The position numbers and the translations under genes were made by a program. A stretch of 64,000 bases of DNA, from assembly GCA_015680685.1 (NCBI GenBank), contig MNCI01006929.1:349599-413598 (forward strand), written 5' to 3'. The notes beneath the pieces were generated by a model. It was not told the origin of the DNA. It worked only from the letters and a program-made list of their open reading frames with translations, and searched no databases. Each line of letters begins with the position of its first letter. The stretch's first letter is position 1. The stretch comes from Gnetum montanum (Eukaryota; Streptophyta; Gnetopsida; Gnetales; Gnetaceae). This document shows, in pieces, positions 47,392 to 58,975 of the stretch.

Positions 47392-50300
47392 CTAATCATC
47401 AATGGAAAAAATATTTTCCACCACTTTCACATCATCTTCATCTTTATTCCCACTACTAGAAGTTCTTGAGATACTTGTATTTGTAAAAGAAAAAATAAAA
47501 ATATACAAAAATTAATAAAATACATAAAATATAGAAATAGAAAAAACTATAAGTATACATAGACTAAAAAACTAACATAGAGATAAAATAAGCATTAAAA
47601 AAATAACCCAAATTATCATTTCTTAAAATAAACATTAAGACAAACTAACCTAAATTATCGTTTCTTACCCATAGACACATCACTAGTACCTTTTTCTCCT
47701 ATTTCTACTACCTTCATAGCTACTTCTTGGTCATACTCATAAATCAACTTCTGAGTTATCTCCTCTGGGGTGAGAAATGTAAAGCCCAAGTCCTCCAAGT
47801 TCACATTTGGTATCTTTAACAAAACAAGATTATCCATGCCATCTTCTCTCTCAGTCTTACTATTTTCCTTCCCTATTGTAGAACTTGGCACTCATTTTTC
47901 CTTCTCCATGTGCTATAGTATGACACACTCCTCAAGATTTTTAGCATATCACTATTCCCCATCTTCTTTATTAGCATATCTCTAATCCTTTTGATAGTCC
48001 TCTTCTTCTTAAGTTATATTGTGAGAAACACATTTTATTTCTTATAAAACAACTTGTTCCTCTTCTGCTAATGTTGCCAATACTCCCATGTCATGTAATT
48101 GTTCTTTAGTCTAGTATTCAGTCTCTCAATAGTTAATAACTTACATTGCTAAATAGTATGGTTAGCTACTAAAGCATCATGAAAATTATGTAATCACTAG
48201 TAAAAAGAAGCCATCAGGTTGTCGTGAACTACTTTGCTTCCATGTAAATCCACCTTTTGAATCTCCACCTCTTCTTGTAGTCATGCCATATGTAAGAATA
48301 TCTTCTTGTGATTGTTCTTGGTAGTTACTAGCTCTATTATTAGTTCCACATTAGCATCAACATGCTTTACTTTAAGAGAGGTCATCTTCATCCTGTATCT
48401 AGTCGAGGAATTCATCCTTTCTAAACCTTTAGATCTTCAAATTCAAGAACCTAGAAATTGAAGTCTATAACTGACACTTTTCCAAGATCAATTAAAATCT
48501 AGACATCTACGAAAGTAATTCATCCATCATCTTATTAACATACTGACCAAACAAAACCATCATAGCTATCCATAAAATTTACCAAAACTTACTAATAGTA
48601 GTTAGACTCCTTAGCTTCTTTGTAAAGTTGTTCATCATCACCTGTATTTACTCTTCATTATCAATTCTCTCCCAAAACATTTTTCTTAACTTTATACATA
48701 TGCATCCAAGCATAGAGAAGTCATAATAAGTTTAATATTTAAAATTTGAAAATAAATATAAATACTAATAATAATAAAAATAAAATACATACATATAGAG
48801 CAAATTGAAAATGAAAGATAAAAATTATTAACTCACCAAGATACATCTGATCTTCTTCTACAAACTTGCTTGCAAGCCACTTCCTTCTAGTCTCATTAGA
48901 AATTGGATCTTCCCTAGGAGGCAAGAAGCTAAAAACTCTAGTAGGAGACAATACTATGTCAACATCTATATCATCCAATTCATCATCTACATGATCACAA
49001 AAACACTTAAATACTTCATAAAAAATAGCTTTCTTTTGGATACTCTGAGTGTTAATCTTACCTATATCATCTCCCAAATCCAAGTTAACCTACTGCTTTA
49101 ACAATCTCTCCATCATCTCCTCCTTTGTTGTTCTTATGGTGGCTTTAGTTGTAGCTTCTCTTTCTCTAGTCTCTACTTTTTCCTTTGCCTTCCACTTGAC
49201 CTCTTCTCTTATGCTTCTTTCCACTTTGTATTTTATCATTCTTTCAGCTTTTGCTTTTGCTAAATCCTCTTGCTCCACTTTTTTTGTGCCTTTAAGATAG
49301 TTATTAAGAATATACACAAGCATCAAAAAATGTAAATAATTAATAAAAAAATAAAAAATTTATGATAAACTAAATAAATAAAATAAAATATATCAAAAAA
49401 AATAAAATTGTAGAGTAATGACTTATGCTTACCCAACCTCACCTCTACCCTAGCAACTTCTACATTTAGTCTCTTCTCCTCTAATTCATAGGCACTCACA
49501 ATGTTAACATCATATTTCCTTACCTTCTTAGAGGCTTGTTCATCATCTTGCATGCCTATAGCACATTCTTTGATGTCCTCCATACCTTGCATTGGGTTAT
49601 TGAGAATAGAGTGTTTTGTGAGTAATGCCATGCTATCTAGCATGGAAAACTCAACTACATCCTCTAGGAATGAGAATGCAATATATAATGATCCTTCCAT
49701 AGTAGATGGAAGGATCATTATAATAATGATAATTTGCTAGTATAAGGGTAATGGAAACTTCTATACACTAAGAACTTTTTCCTCTTGGTAATCACTAGAA
49801 TCAAGTAACTTTATAAAGTACCATAACGTGTCATAATGGAGGTTGAAATTTAGAGTTATTAGCATCCTTGCCATCCACAAAAATGATGTTATCTAGCTTG
49901 TTAACCATATGCTCATCTATGTGGCTTGCCCAATCATAAGCATCATACCTTGTCATTATGTTAAAAATGATTGTTAGTTAATGGAAAGATGTGATCCTCC
50001 TCTACCTAATCCAACCAAACAACACCCTATCAATGAAGAGATGATATGCCTTAATCAGGTCCTAGTTGCTATAAAAAAGAATGTTGTGATCCTTATTTGC
50101 ATACTATGTCTAGTACTTGATCTATTAGCGCTTTTTTTGGATAATCTACTATTTTTCTCAATAATGGAATCTCCATTAGAAAATTTGAAAGAATACTACA
50201 ACAAATCCTAGTTCCAATGTAATATCAACTCTTTTTCATAAACTAAAAACATGAATAATTGCTACTAGAATTACATTTCACCATGGTAGTGACATATACT

Positions 50301-50809
50301 AGAGAAATGTTAGGTGATCTCAATGTTTACTTGTAAATATTTTTCTCTCACATTTCTTGACTCTATGTAGACCACATTAGAGATTCTAATTTTATCTATA
50401 AACATAAACTTAAATACTAACATAAACATAGACTTCATTTTTAGCACAAAGACATCATATAGACATCAAACCATAATATTATAAAAGCTAAGTACATATT
50501 TTTTGATATACCTTTCATGCTTTGATGGATCTTAGACCCCTTAGGCCATTCCTCCTCTAGGTCTAGATCATCCTTCTCATTTAGCACATTAATCAAACTA
50601 GCCTTTTGAAGAGTGATATACCACCGATGATCCCTAGCATGTTCTATCTTACTAGGGAGCTACTCGAATATGTGAAAGCACCAATTATCTATAGGGGCTA
50701 TCTCATGAAGCATCCTCTCCAACTTCTTTGGGTAAAAATCTTCCTTATTAGGATTCTCAAAGTTGTAGACATATGTTCAACATACAACATCAATAATCAC
50801 ATTTAATTT
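47392..50809 (-). pseudogene. Antisense multi-exon gene carried by E
   Basis: On the minus strand, exons with GT..AG borders can be drawn: part of 50510-50809 (ENPNKEDFYPKKLERML, then YITLQKASLINVLNEKDDL), 49433 to about 49720 (EGSLYIAFSFLED...EEKRLNVEVARVEV), 48837-49289 (coiled-coil, KVETREREATTKATI, then CDHVDDELDDIDVDI), decayed sequence near 48400-48700, about 47660-47891 (KIPNVNLEDLGF, TPEEITQKL), and last exon 47392-47473 ending SIDD and TAG. The last two exons pair with the last two of the antisense gene in B (PEEEILWHL; acidic tail ending DFGD). The position directly after protease is the same in both. Function unknown. Confidence 0.52.
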
Positions 50810-50880
50810 ATAATTAATAGAAAAAGCTTAGTGGTAAGTATTCCTTCCTATCACACATGTGACCCAGGTTTGAATTCTGT
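50805..50880 (+). repeat. tRNA-Asp-like sequence
   Basis: tagtggtaagtattcc, then cctatcac, gtgacc and aggtttgaattc follow plant tRNA-Asp(GTC) nearly base for base from the D arm to the T arm. The anticodon is changed to ATC. The acceptor stem is lost. Either a tRNA-Asp pseudogene, a SINE head, or tRNA sequence copied by a retroelement that uses tRNA-Asp as primer. The neighbouring J2 LTR belongs to such a family. Confidence 0.62.
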
Positions 50881-50914
50881 AAACTTAGTTTCTAAGTTTG
50901 TCATGGTCATAAAC

Positions 50915-51300
50915 TATGAATTAGGAAGTTATGTGATTGTTTTCTTCCTAACTCACACTTGTGCTATCTACACGTATAGTTAATGTAAGTTAATGCTTAT
51001 GATATCTTTTGTTGTTGGTATTTTTATCCTAAGTGTATGGTGAAATAAACAAAGGTTTAATGATTGACTAATTAACTACTCATCTATTTTCGTGACTAAC
51101 CATTCTAACATAAGTAGCCATTCCCATTTACCATACACATCATGAACTAGTATTAACACTACTAGGTTACCAAGTGATGACTACTGGGCATACCAAATGG
51201 CCACTACTAGGATTACCAAGTGTTATACATTATGCTCAAAGTGGTCATACTCATGTGTTCATGGTTAAATGTTGTACAACTTATAGAGGTTTCAAATCAA
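50915..51300 (-). mobile_element. LTR fragment J2, Athila-type family, minus orientation
   Basis: Reverse-complement match to J1 and to the H and A LTRs: cttcctaactcacacttgtg, actaattaact, ctaacataag, ttaccaagtgatgactactgggcataccaa and aggattaccaagtg...ctcaaagtggtca occur in the same order as at 40-350. The U5 end is missing. The U3 end is not defined. Confidence 0.65.
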
Positions 51301-51836
51301 AGTCTTACCACTAAAAAAACATGTCCTTTTTCATCTATCCTCATTAATTCATTAGTTCAACTATGTAGAAAAAAGATGAAATAAAGTTCGAATGAATGTT
51401 TAGAATCATTGAATTGTTCATTAAAATAACAGTAGAGTAATCATTTACTTTTAAAAAATGATCCTAAGTAATATCTGTTGGATTCTTGTTTTGAAGAGAT
51501 AGAGTTATGGTCTTTATTTATTTTACTATCACATTAAATAATATTAGAGGTATTTTGCAACAAGACATCTTATGAATTGGATGAAACAAGTGTTTTCTTT
51601 TTCATGTGGCCTATTGAAATTACATCATAACATGTCTTACAAATAACCTAGGTCATAACTCTCAACCCCTTCTCTTTCTACAATTAAGAGTACATCTAGG
51701 ATATTGCAAGTGTCAAGTTTTACTATGCTGTTATTGGAAATTTTATTTAATATAAAGCTAAATAAATATACACATTAGAATTTTATAGTATGTACATTCA
51801 AGTAGTATGTGGCACTTATCTTCTAATTTATATATG
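51301..51836. other. AT-rich sequence without recognisable content
   Basis: May include the U3 part of J2. No coding frame or structured repeat was seen. Confidence 0.35.
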
Positions 51837-52737
51837 TGATAAAGTCAATTTCAATTGGTAACGATATCGTATCTATGATATTGTAGATTCGATATCATAG
51901 CATAATCTATGTCATCATATAAACAATATTGTGGGATGCATGCCACCCTATAAATACAACACTTAGGCACATGGATTGGGAGAAGTTTTCATTCCATAGT
52001 ATCCAAAATTTGTCAATTTTATTTCATGAATCTAGTCTTAAGTACCTAGAAGTGTGAATGCTTGTAGTGTAGTGTGACTTAGTGAATGGAGTTTTTATTT
52101 GAATATATTGTACTTGGGTACAAATGTGACCAACAATAAAGATTGAGCTATTTCATACTATTGCAGCATTCTCCTAGTTTACTACTTTACTTAGAATAAT
52201 ATTTACCATTTTCACTTAGACTACTATTTACCACTTTCCTAGTTGATGTTTTACTATTCCATGCACTTTACTTTTATTGTTGTTAGTATGCATAATGGAT
52301 ATGACTTATTTTGAGCATAAAGTGTGATCATTTGGTAACCCAACAGTATTATCACTTGGTTAGCCCAATGGAAAAATACTTGGTAACCCTAGTAACGATT
52401 ACATAAGTACAAGATGTGTATAGAAAATCAAGAATGGATATCCATCGCCAAAGGATAGAATAGATTCATTTATTGTTTTACTTAGACTTAGAAATTATTT
52501 CCATTCTAGCATGTTTTCTAGGAGAGACAATGGTCAAACAACATCAAATATCATATACCTCATGCTGAGCTAAACCATATACATAGACTTCACCAACTCC
52601 ACTTGGGAAGATAATAGTCTCGAACTTAATCCAATTGCTAGCATAATTACATTACCTCATCCATAGATTGTGATCTGGTAGTGCATGAATGCCTATGACT
52701 TGTATGATTAGATGATGGATTACTCCATTGCTCATCA
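51837..52737 (+). mobile_element. 5' LTR of G
   Basis: 901 bases, tgataaag...ctcatca. U3 has gatatcg, gatattg and gatatcat motifs (51863-51900), then caccctataaatacaac. The downstream half matches the F LTR word for word in many places (ttttcattccatagta; agaatggatatcc; aacaacatcaaatatc). Confidence 0.87.
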
Positions 52738-52738
52738 T

Positions 52739-52756
52739 TGGCATCGTTTCGAGGGA
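52739..52756 (+). promoter_or_regulatory. Primer binding site of G, tRNA-Asp
   Basis: tggcatcgtttcgaggga, complementary to the tRNA-Asp 3' end with five differences. Confidence 0.78.
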
Positions 52757-52872
52757 CAAGTCAATGTATGTTGAGTAATTGATTTCATAAGTTTTTTGTT
52801 GTATCAAAATTCAAAGTTAACTTTATAACATAAAAAATTAATCATACTTAACCAAACATCTTAAACCACAAC

Positions 52873-54900
52873 ATGGCTTCGAATAAGGATACATCATCAC
52901 CTATCAAAGAGACAAAAAGGGGTAATGATAGAATCAGTGATGAAGAAGAATGAGGGATGATGACGTAAACAAGAATCACATATGCTCACACTAATCCTTA
53001 TCATCTAGATTTTACTTTCATCTTTCATTAGGATAGTCAAATGAGATGGAGAGACATACAAGGCAACATGTTCCTACCTCTAGATCAGGTAGCACTTAAT
53101 ATGCTCCAAAATTCCTTAAGGAGAATGAGTTTGAACCGAATCTAGGAAGGGTAGCATGTGACTAAGCACATGAAAAGGCCCTATGAACACAAAAAGGAGC
53201 AAATGAGGAGAGATGCTACCATGGAAATCAAACATATAGACAACAAAGGAAAGCAGGTTAACACTTCCATTATCTTGGAAGAACTTGATGCTGATGCATT
53301 TATCATGGAACAACTCCACTAGATTTATCAAGAGTCTTTAAAAATATCATCAAACTTGAAGAACATGTCAAAGTTCAACTACATTCCATTCAAGCTGAGA
53401 TACCTAAAAGGGAGGCTATTGACTCTAAGTATAAGAAAGACCCAAGGCCAAGAGTTTCTTCTAGATCCTATAGAGAAGAATACTAGAGTCATGAAAGGAG
53501 GACAAGTCAGCAATGTTCTCCTACACATCATCTACATCATCATGATTATTGGTGGACTTTGATAGAAGGATATAAAGGTATTGAGACCATGACATGGAGG
53601 AAAGAAGGACTCATGATCATCATGACTATCATCTGCGATAGTCTGATATAAAAGAGAAGGACTATGTACAAAGATGATGAAAGGATCAAAGAGAGGATCA
53701 AGAAATATATGAGCATAAAAGGAGGTACCACTAAAATAGAGCACACAAACCCAATCATGATGATGAACCCATACTGGTAACCTGTAATATGATCAACATC
53801 CAGAAAGCTATACACATACCAACTAGGCATGTGAGAGACAATCGTATTAAGTATCTTGACATGAATAACATGCCTAGATTTGAGGGTGGTTATAATGTTG
53901 ATGCACAACACCACCTCTAAGAATTCCACAATACCTATGGCCTACAAAATATTCCAAGTGATTAGAAAAAGTTGAAGTTGTTCCCATGAACATTGTGAAA
54001 GTGTATAAGAGCTAGTATAGATCACTCAAATCTGAATTGATCAAAAGATGGAGTACCATGCTAGAGATTTTCAATTACAAATATAAAACCTCTTCATGGA
54101 TGTCCAATTTAAGGAAAAAAATCTAAGGATGAAAGCACAGAACACATGAAACCCTTGATGCAATAATGGGAAAGTACTATTCACTATTGCATAGATTCCT
54201 AGGCCATGGATTCTCATGATCAAGATAGCTAAGGCACATTATAGATAAGTTACAAAACAAGAATAAAGAGACCCTTGGGGTTTATGCATAAGGCCAACAA
54301 TATGAAATGATTACCCATTGAATCCAAAGACTGATTGACCAAGTGTTGAAGGAAGAAGGCAAGTTAAGAAATAGGGAATTAGCGGAAGAATATAATAGAG
54401 AGCCATCCATCAAGAAAATAGATGCACGACTTTGTGAAACATAGGAAAAGAAACCTTGGATTAGGTAATTTAAAAGAAGACTCTATCAATTTAGAAATAT
54501 ATAACTAACATCATAGATAAGGTAGAGAAAATGTGGGACATAGTTAATGAAAAATTTACAATAGCATTAAAGATTGTGGAAGAGGAAACAAAGCAAGCCT
54601 TTGGAAAAGGCAAGGATAAGAAAAAGAAGAGAGATTTTAGATAGAAATGCAAAGTAGCTTTAGTGGTTGAGTTTTTAGACACCAACTTTGAAGAAGAGAA
54701 TGGATGTATCGTGTGCCAGTATGAACATCCCAAGGGATGTTGTCCTAAAATCGCATACTTACACAAAATAGGGGCATATGCACTTAATCCCAGATTTGTT
54801 AAGAAAAAAATGCCCAAAAGATTAGCATATCCTCAAGCTAACTATAGACAGAACTTCCAAACAACATACTATCCTAGTGGAGCCTTCCCATAGCAGAAGA
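52873..54900 (+). pseudogene. Gag of G
   Basis: Begins MASNKDTSSPIKETKRG at ATG 52873. ITYAHTNPYHLDFTFIFH and MRWRDIQGN follow, then ATMEIKHID and the capsid part (53850-54310). The zinc motif is the best preserved of the old copies: GCIVCQYEHPKGCC at 54707-54748, followed by YALNPRFVKKKMPKRLAYP and the start of the Tyr/Pro linker. It carries many stops. Confidence 0.78.
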
Positions 54901-55650
54901 GTAGTACTATCAACAGTGGCAACAATCCTAATCGTGGGTCATGCCACCACCTCACCAACAATATCCATATTGGAAAGTAGATTCATATGGATATTTTGTA
55001 CAATGTCCAATCTCTTCTAGTAATGATATTTTCCAAAATCCACAATACTATCCAATAGAGCACCATAGACCAATGCTACCAAGGATAGATCTAAACTTGT
55101 ACAGACATCCATCAGCAGTTGGTTCTTCAAATCAACATCTTAATCCTGTACCACTAGTGCCACCTCTTATCATGTAGGGGAAATTGCCATCACAATTGTA
55201 GTAGAAGAGTGCAAAAATGGTAGTTAGCATGCAAGAGGAGGTAATCTTGTGTGAACCACAACCTAGAAAATGATTGTTGTTCTGAACAAGTCCTAAAAAG
55301 GTTCAATGGATGGGGAACACATCTACTTCCACCCCATCTACATTTAATCCTTATCAACACAAGAAGCTTCCATCTTCATTAAACCCAAATATCATGATTG
55401 TCATGCTTACTCAAACAATCACTCATTTGATAAAGATATGAGCCCTTCCCAAAAAGCAAACTGATCTAGAAAGTTCCTTAGTTTAGCTTCAAATATTAGG
55501 GTAGAAACCATGCAAAGCACTACTTGATTCTGGGTTAGAAGTAAACTTGATCTCATAAGTCATGTATTAGGCCTAGAATCTACTACCATTAAAGAAGATT
55601 AATATCAAGTTAGAGCTTGCAAACCAAGTAATCATAGTTCCACTAGGGTA
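54901..55650 (+). pseudogene. Linker and truncated protease of G
   Basis: Pro/Tyr/His-rich linker (PPPHQQYPYWKVDSYGY at 54941). The protease starts near 55490 and has ALLDSGLEVNLIS (55519-55557), which keeps the catalytic Asp-Ser-Gly, then LELANQVIIVP. It breaks off at about 55648, two thirds of the domain missing. Confidence 0.75.
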
Positions 55651-57480
55651 AGTATAATAGCCCACCCTAGTTAGGATAGGGTGATGCCTAGGATCACTAG
55701 TAATCTTACAACGGAATCATGATAACTAAAAAGCAATGATGTGTAGAAGTAATGATAAAGAAGGTCAAACTACAAAAAAAATTTATACCAAACCAAAAAG
55801 TAAACATACATTTCAATTTATAAAATTACATGTCTCTACATAAATCAAAATATGCACTACTCTACTAAAATCTAAAAACACATAAACATCATCATCGTAT
55901 ATAGAAGGGTACAAAGAGTTTCATACAACTCTACATAGTTCATACTATTATACATAAAAATATACATTAACCAAGCATTGAAGATTTTTTCCTCCTCTAC
56001 TCTCGCTCTCCATGCTCATCTAGGCTCCTATGCCTTTCACTTGTAATTGAATAAACACAATATACAATTGAATAGGAAGCCTTTACACTTCCCCAACTAG
56101 ATGGTTGACAACTGCTACATTAGAGGAGAGGAGTGGGGATATAAGGCAACCTACAACAACTGGTAGTCTTACACATGCTCAAAACAACAAACACACCATA
56201 TCACCCATAATGCTAACATAACCATTATCAAAGAGGGTAGATGGGTATCATACAATCACAGATGAAGCCATAGTCTGACATCATCTATCATATATTCATT
56301 ATACCACATCATACACATTTCCACTATCATACCCACATCATCATACCCATGATATACCATTAAATAGTCCATGATCCACAGAATCATAATATAATCATAA
56401 TACATATTATTAGTGATATGACTCACAAACCAATACTATCATATACATAGTCCATGTGGTCGTTGGCATATTTGCACTCAGTGTAGCATATGAAACATTG
56501 CCATGAGTACTCATAATAGCCATTTCCTACAAGTCTTTTATTAGCCTTTTAGTTATCTAATTGGTGCTATGGTCCATCAACCTATGACCTACAACCACTA
56601 GCCCTTTGGAGGACTAGACATAAGGATGAACACACCTATGCCATGTACCAGTCATAGGGATGAACATAGTTATGCTCTCCCACTCTCACAATGCAGCCTA
56701 AGATACAAGCCTTACCGATGCATCACAGTGGAGGTCAATCAATACTACCTCCAAGGTGTTTCATCACCAACCAGTCCACACCCTCATGTTAGCACCACCT
56801 GCCAACGATCGTCATAAGTATCATCGCGAAGACATGTATACATTCCAACTAGCTTAAGCCAACACATGTCATAAGCATAACACATCTAGAAAAACATAAC
56901 ATAATCACATATATCTATGTCTAATAGTTATAGTCATTTTGTAAAAATAATACCATGATTCAACAAAATAACATTAATACCATGATATGACAAAACAATA
57001 ACATATTTCTCAAACTACATGTAATTCTACACAAGTGAGCACTATAATAACCTTCAAAATGATATATGCCCAAAGAGAAAACCAATCCCATGATTAGAAA
57101 GTACTTCCCAAAATGATCCCAATGATGCTAATTTTACCTAAATTGGACTCTTGGAAGCAAATTTATGTCTGCTCAAATTTTTAATAAAATAATATTTAAT
57201 AACTGCTAGGAAGAATTGGAACTCCCAAAAACACTCACATCCCAATAGGCCCCGAAAATATCATATTGCAATCATACCAGTCTCATCAACATCACATATC
57301 ATATTCTACAAGTCCACATCATACCATACATCTCATATATATTAGTACACAATTTGTAATTAAAATTAGACAATTTTGGGAAATAGACAAAATAACATGT
57401 CCAAGCTCAATTTTTGAGCTCTTTACCCCACATGCCCATGTCACATAATCATATATACTAATCCAACACAACAATACAAA
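55651..57480. mobile_element. Unclassified insertion, possibly chromovirus-type LTR
   Basis: Interrupts G protease. It opens with tataatagcccaccctag, similar to the tgtaa.a.ccc start that is common in chromoviral LTRs. It is rich in cat/atc words (56280-56420) and holds ataagcac-type AT stretches. No protein domain, primer site or closing LTR end was found. Orientation and right border are not settled; the right border given is where RNase H coding begins. Confidence 0.35.
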
Positions 57481-58975
57481 GAAAAGGTCATTATGAATGC
57501 TACTATTTTAGCTTTTCCTTAATATGAAAATGATTTTCTCTTATATGCATTCTCTAGCGATGTTAATGTTGTGAGTATTTTAACCCAAGATATCATTGAT
57601 CAAGGTGAAAGACTTATAGATTTTATGTTTACACCTTTAAAAGATGTAGAATTGAGATATTTGCCAATAGAAAAACAATTATATTATTTTATTAAGGTTT
57701 TAAAGAAGTTTCATTACTATTTGTTAAACATTAAGGTTTTTGTTATTGTTCCTAATTTGACTACTATCGTGTTAGCCAAACTACAAGATCATAGTGAGAA
57801 ATATGCTAAATGAGTTATGAAATTACAAGACTTTAATATTCAATAGACATTAGCCAAATTTGTTAAAGGAACTCTTACCAAATTGATAGCCAAGGCCGTA
57901 CCATTAGAAAAATATGATAGACCTAAAGATCAAGAGTCTATACCTCTCCACATACTATCTATTTAAGATAAAGATGATATCCTATTTCCTCCTGACCAAT
58001 TACATGATCCATGGTATGGAGATATCAAATTCTATTTAACCTTTCACCATTATTCTTTAGGTTTACTTAGATAAAAAAATTTATTATTATCTAAATGTTC
58101 CAAATTTACCTTAATTAATAGTGAGTTCTTTAGAAAACTTTTTCAAGGGGTATATCTTAAATGTTTAAACCAAAAATTAAGCAAGAAATGTCTTAATACA
58201 ACTACATAAAGAAGTATATATAGGACACTACTTTCTAGCATATAAAATTATGATAGTAGAATACTATTGGCCTACTATAATTAATGATATTTACAACTTG
58301 GTTAAAACTTATATACAATGCTAAATATTTAAAGGTAGAGATGCAAAAGGTTCAACTCCTTTATAACCTATAATAGAAACTTGACCCTTTTCACAATGGA
58401 CTTTAGATTTTATAGAAGTAATTAACCCATCATCAACAGCTCAATGTAAGTTTATCTTAACAACTACTGATTACTGTACATGTTGGTTAAAAGCCAAAGC
58501 CCATAAAAGAACAACATCTTGCAAAGTTATTTGGTTGTTAGAAAATGATATAATTTCTAAATATGGGCATCTTTATGTTTTAGAAGTTGATAATGGACCC
58601 ACTTTCATATCTATTGAATTTACAAATTAGGATAGGGAACATAACATTACTATTAAATTTGTAACTGAGTACTATCCCTAAGATAATAATTTAGTAGAGT
58701 CATCTAATAAAATTATATTAGGTGGAATCAAGAAAATGATAACTCAAAATCCTCACACATGGTATGAATAGTTGAAATGGATAATATGGGTAGATCAAAT
58801 TCAATATAAAGAGTTAATTAAAACTACAACATATGATTTAGTGTATGGACAAGAACTGATTTTACTAATATATTTGCAAATTTCAATGTATTACTTTTTC
58901 TTAGATTATTTAGCAATTCATAAACATTTAATTTCATACATATATGACATTTGGAATTTAGAACTTAAAAGGGTT
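57481..58975 (+). pseudogene. RNase H and integrase of a third Ty3/gypsy lineage (element I)
   Basis: RNase H: FLLYAFSSDVNVVSILTQD, FMFTPLKDVELRYLPIEKQL and KKFHYYLL (57530-57740), then KLQDFNIQ and LAKFVKGTLTKLIAKA. Integrase: LHKEVYIGHYF, EYYWPTIINDIY (58200-58320), QWTLDFIEVINPSS (58397-58440, first Asp), LEVDNGPTFIS (58582, second Asp) and NNLVESSNKIILGGIKKM (58690, Glu). All three catalytic residues are still coded. The LDFI..INP and EYYP..N.LVESSNK style differs from both Athila and Tat copies here. Stops break the frame. It ends where H is inserted. Confidence 0.8.

Larger units (their letters stand above)
1640..50809 (+). mobile_element. Remains of Tat-type Ty3/gypsy element E, split by F
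   Basis: E is the oldest layer of the nest. Its gag runs on the + strand to 2806, is interrupted by the whole of F (2807-44719), and continues in frame at 44720. Its protease follows at about 46240-46650, then an antisense spliced gene to 50809. The gag, the pre-protease motif DLM.TS and the protease C-terminal region all pair with those of element B. No RT, integrase, LTR or primer site of E was found. They are either lost or outside the window. The limits given are those of recognisable material only. Confidence 0.68.
51837..55650 (+). mobile_element. Athila-type element G, 5' part
   Basis: LTR, primer site, gag and the beginning of protease in one orientation. At about 55650 the protease is cut by unrelated sequence. 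The remainder of G was not found in the window. The LTR start tgataaagtcaatt makes it the closest relative of F. Confidence 0.82.

Noticed and set aside
50805-50880. Functional tRNA-Asp gene
   Set aside because: The anticodon is changed and acceptor stem pairing is lost.
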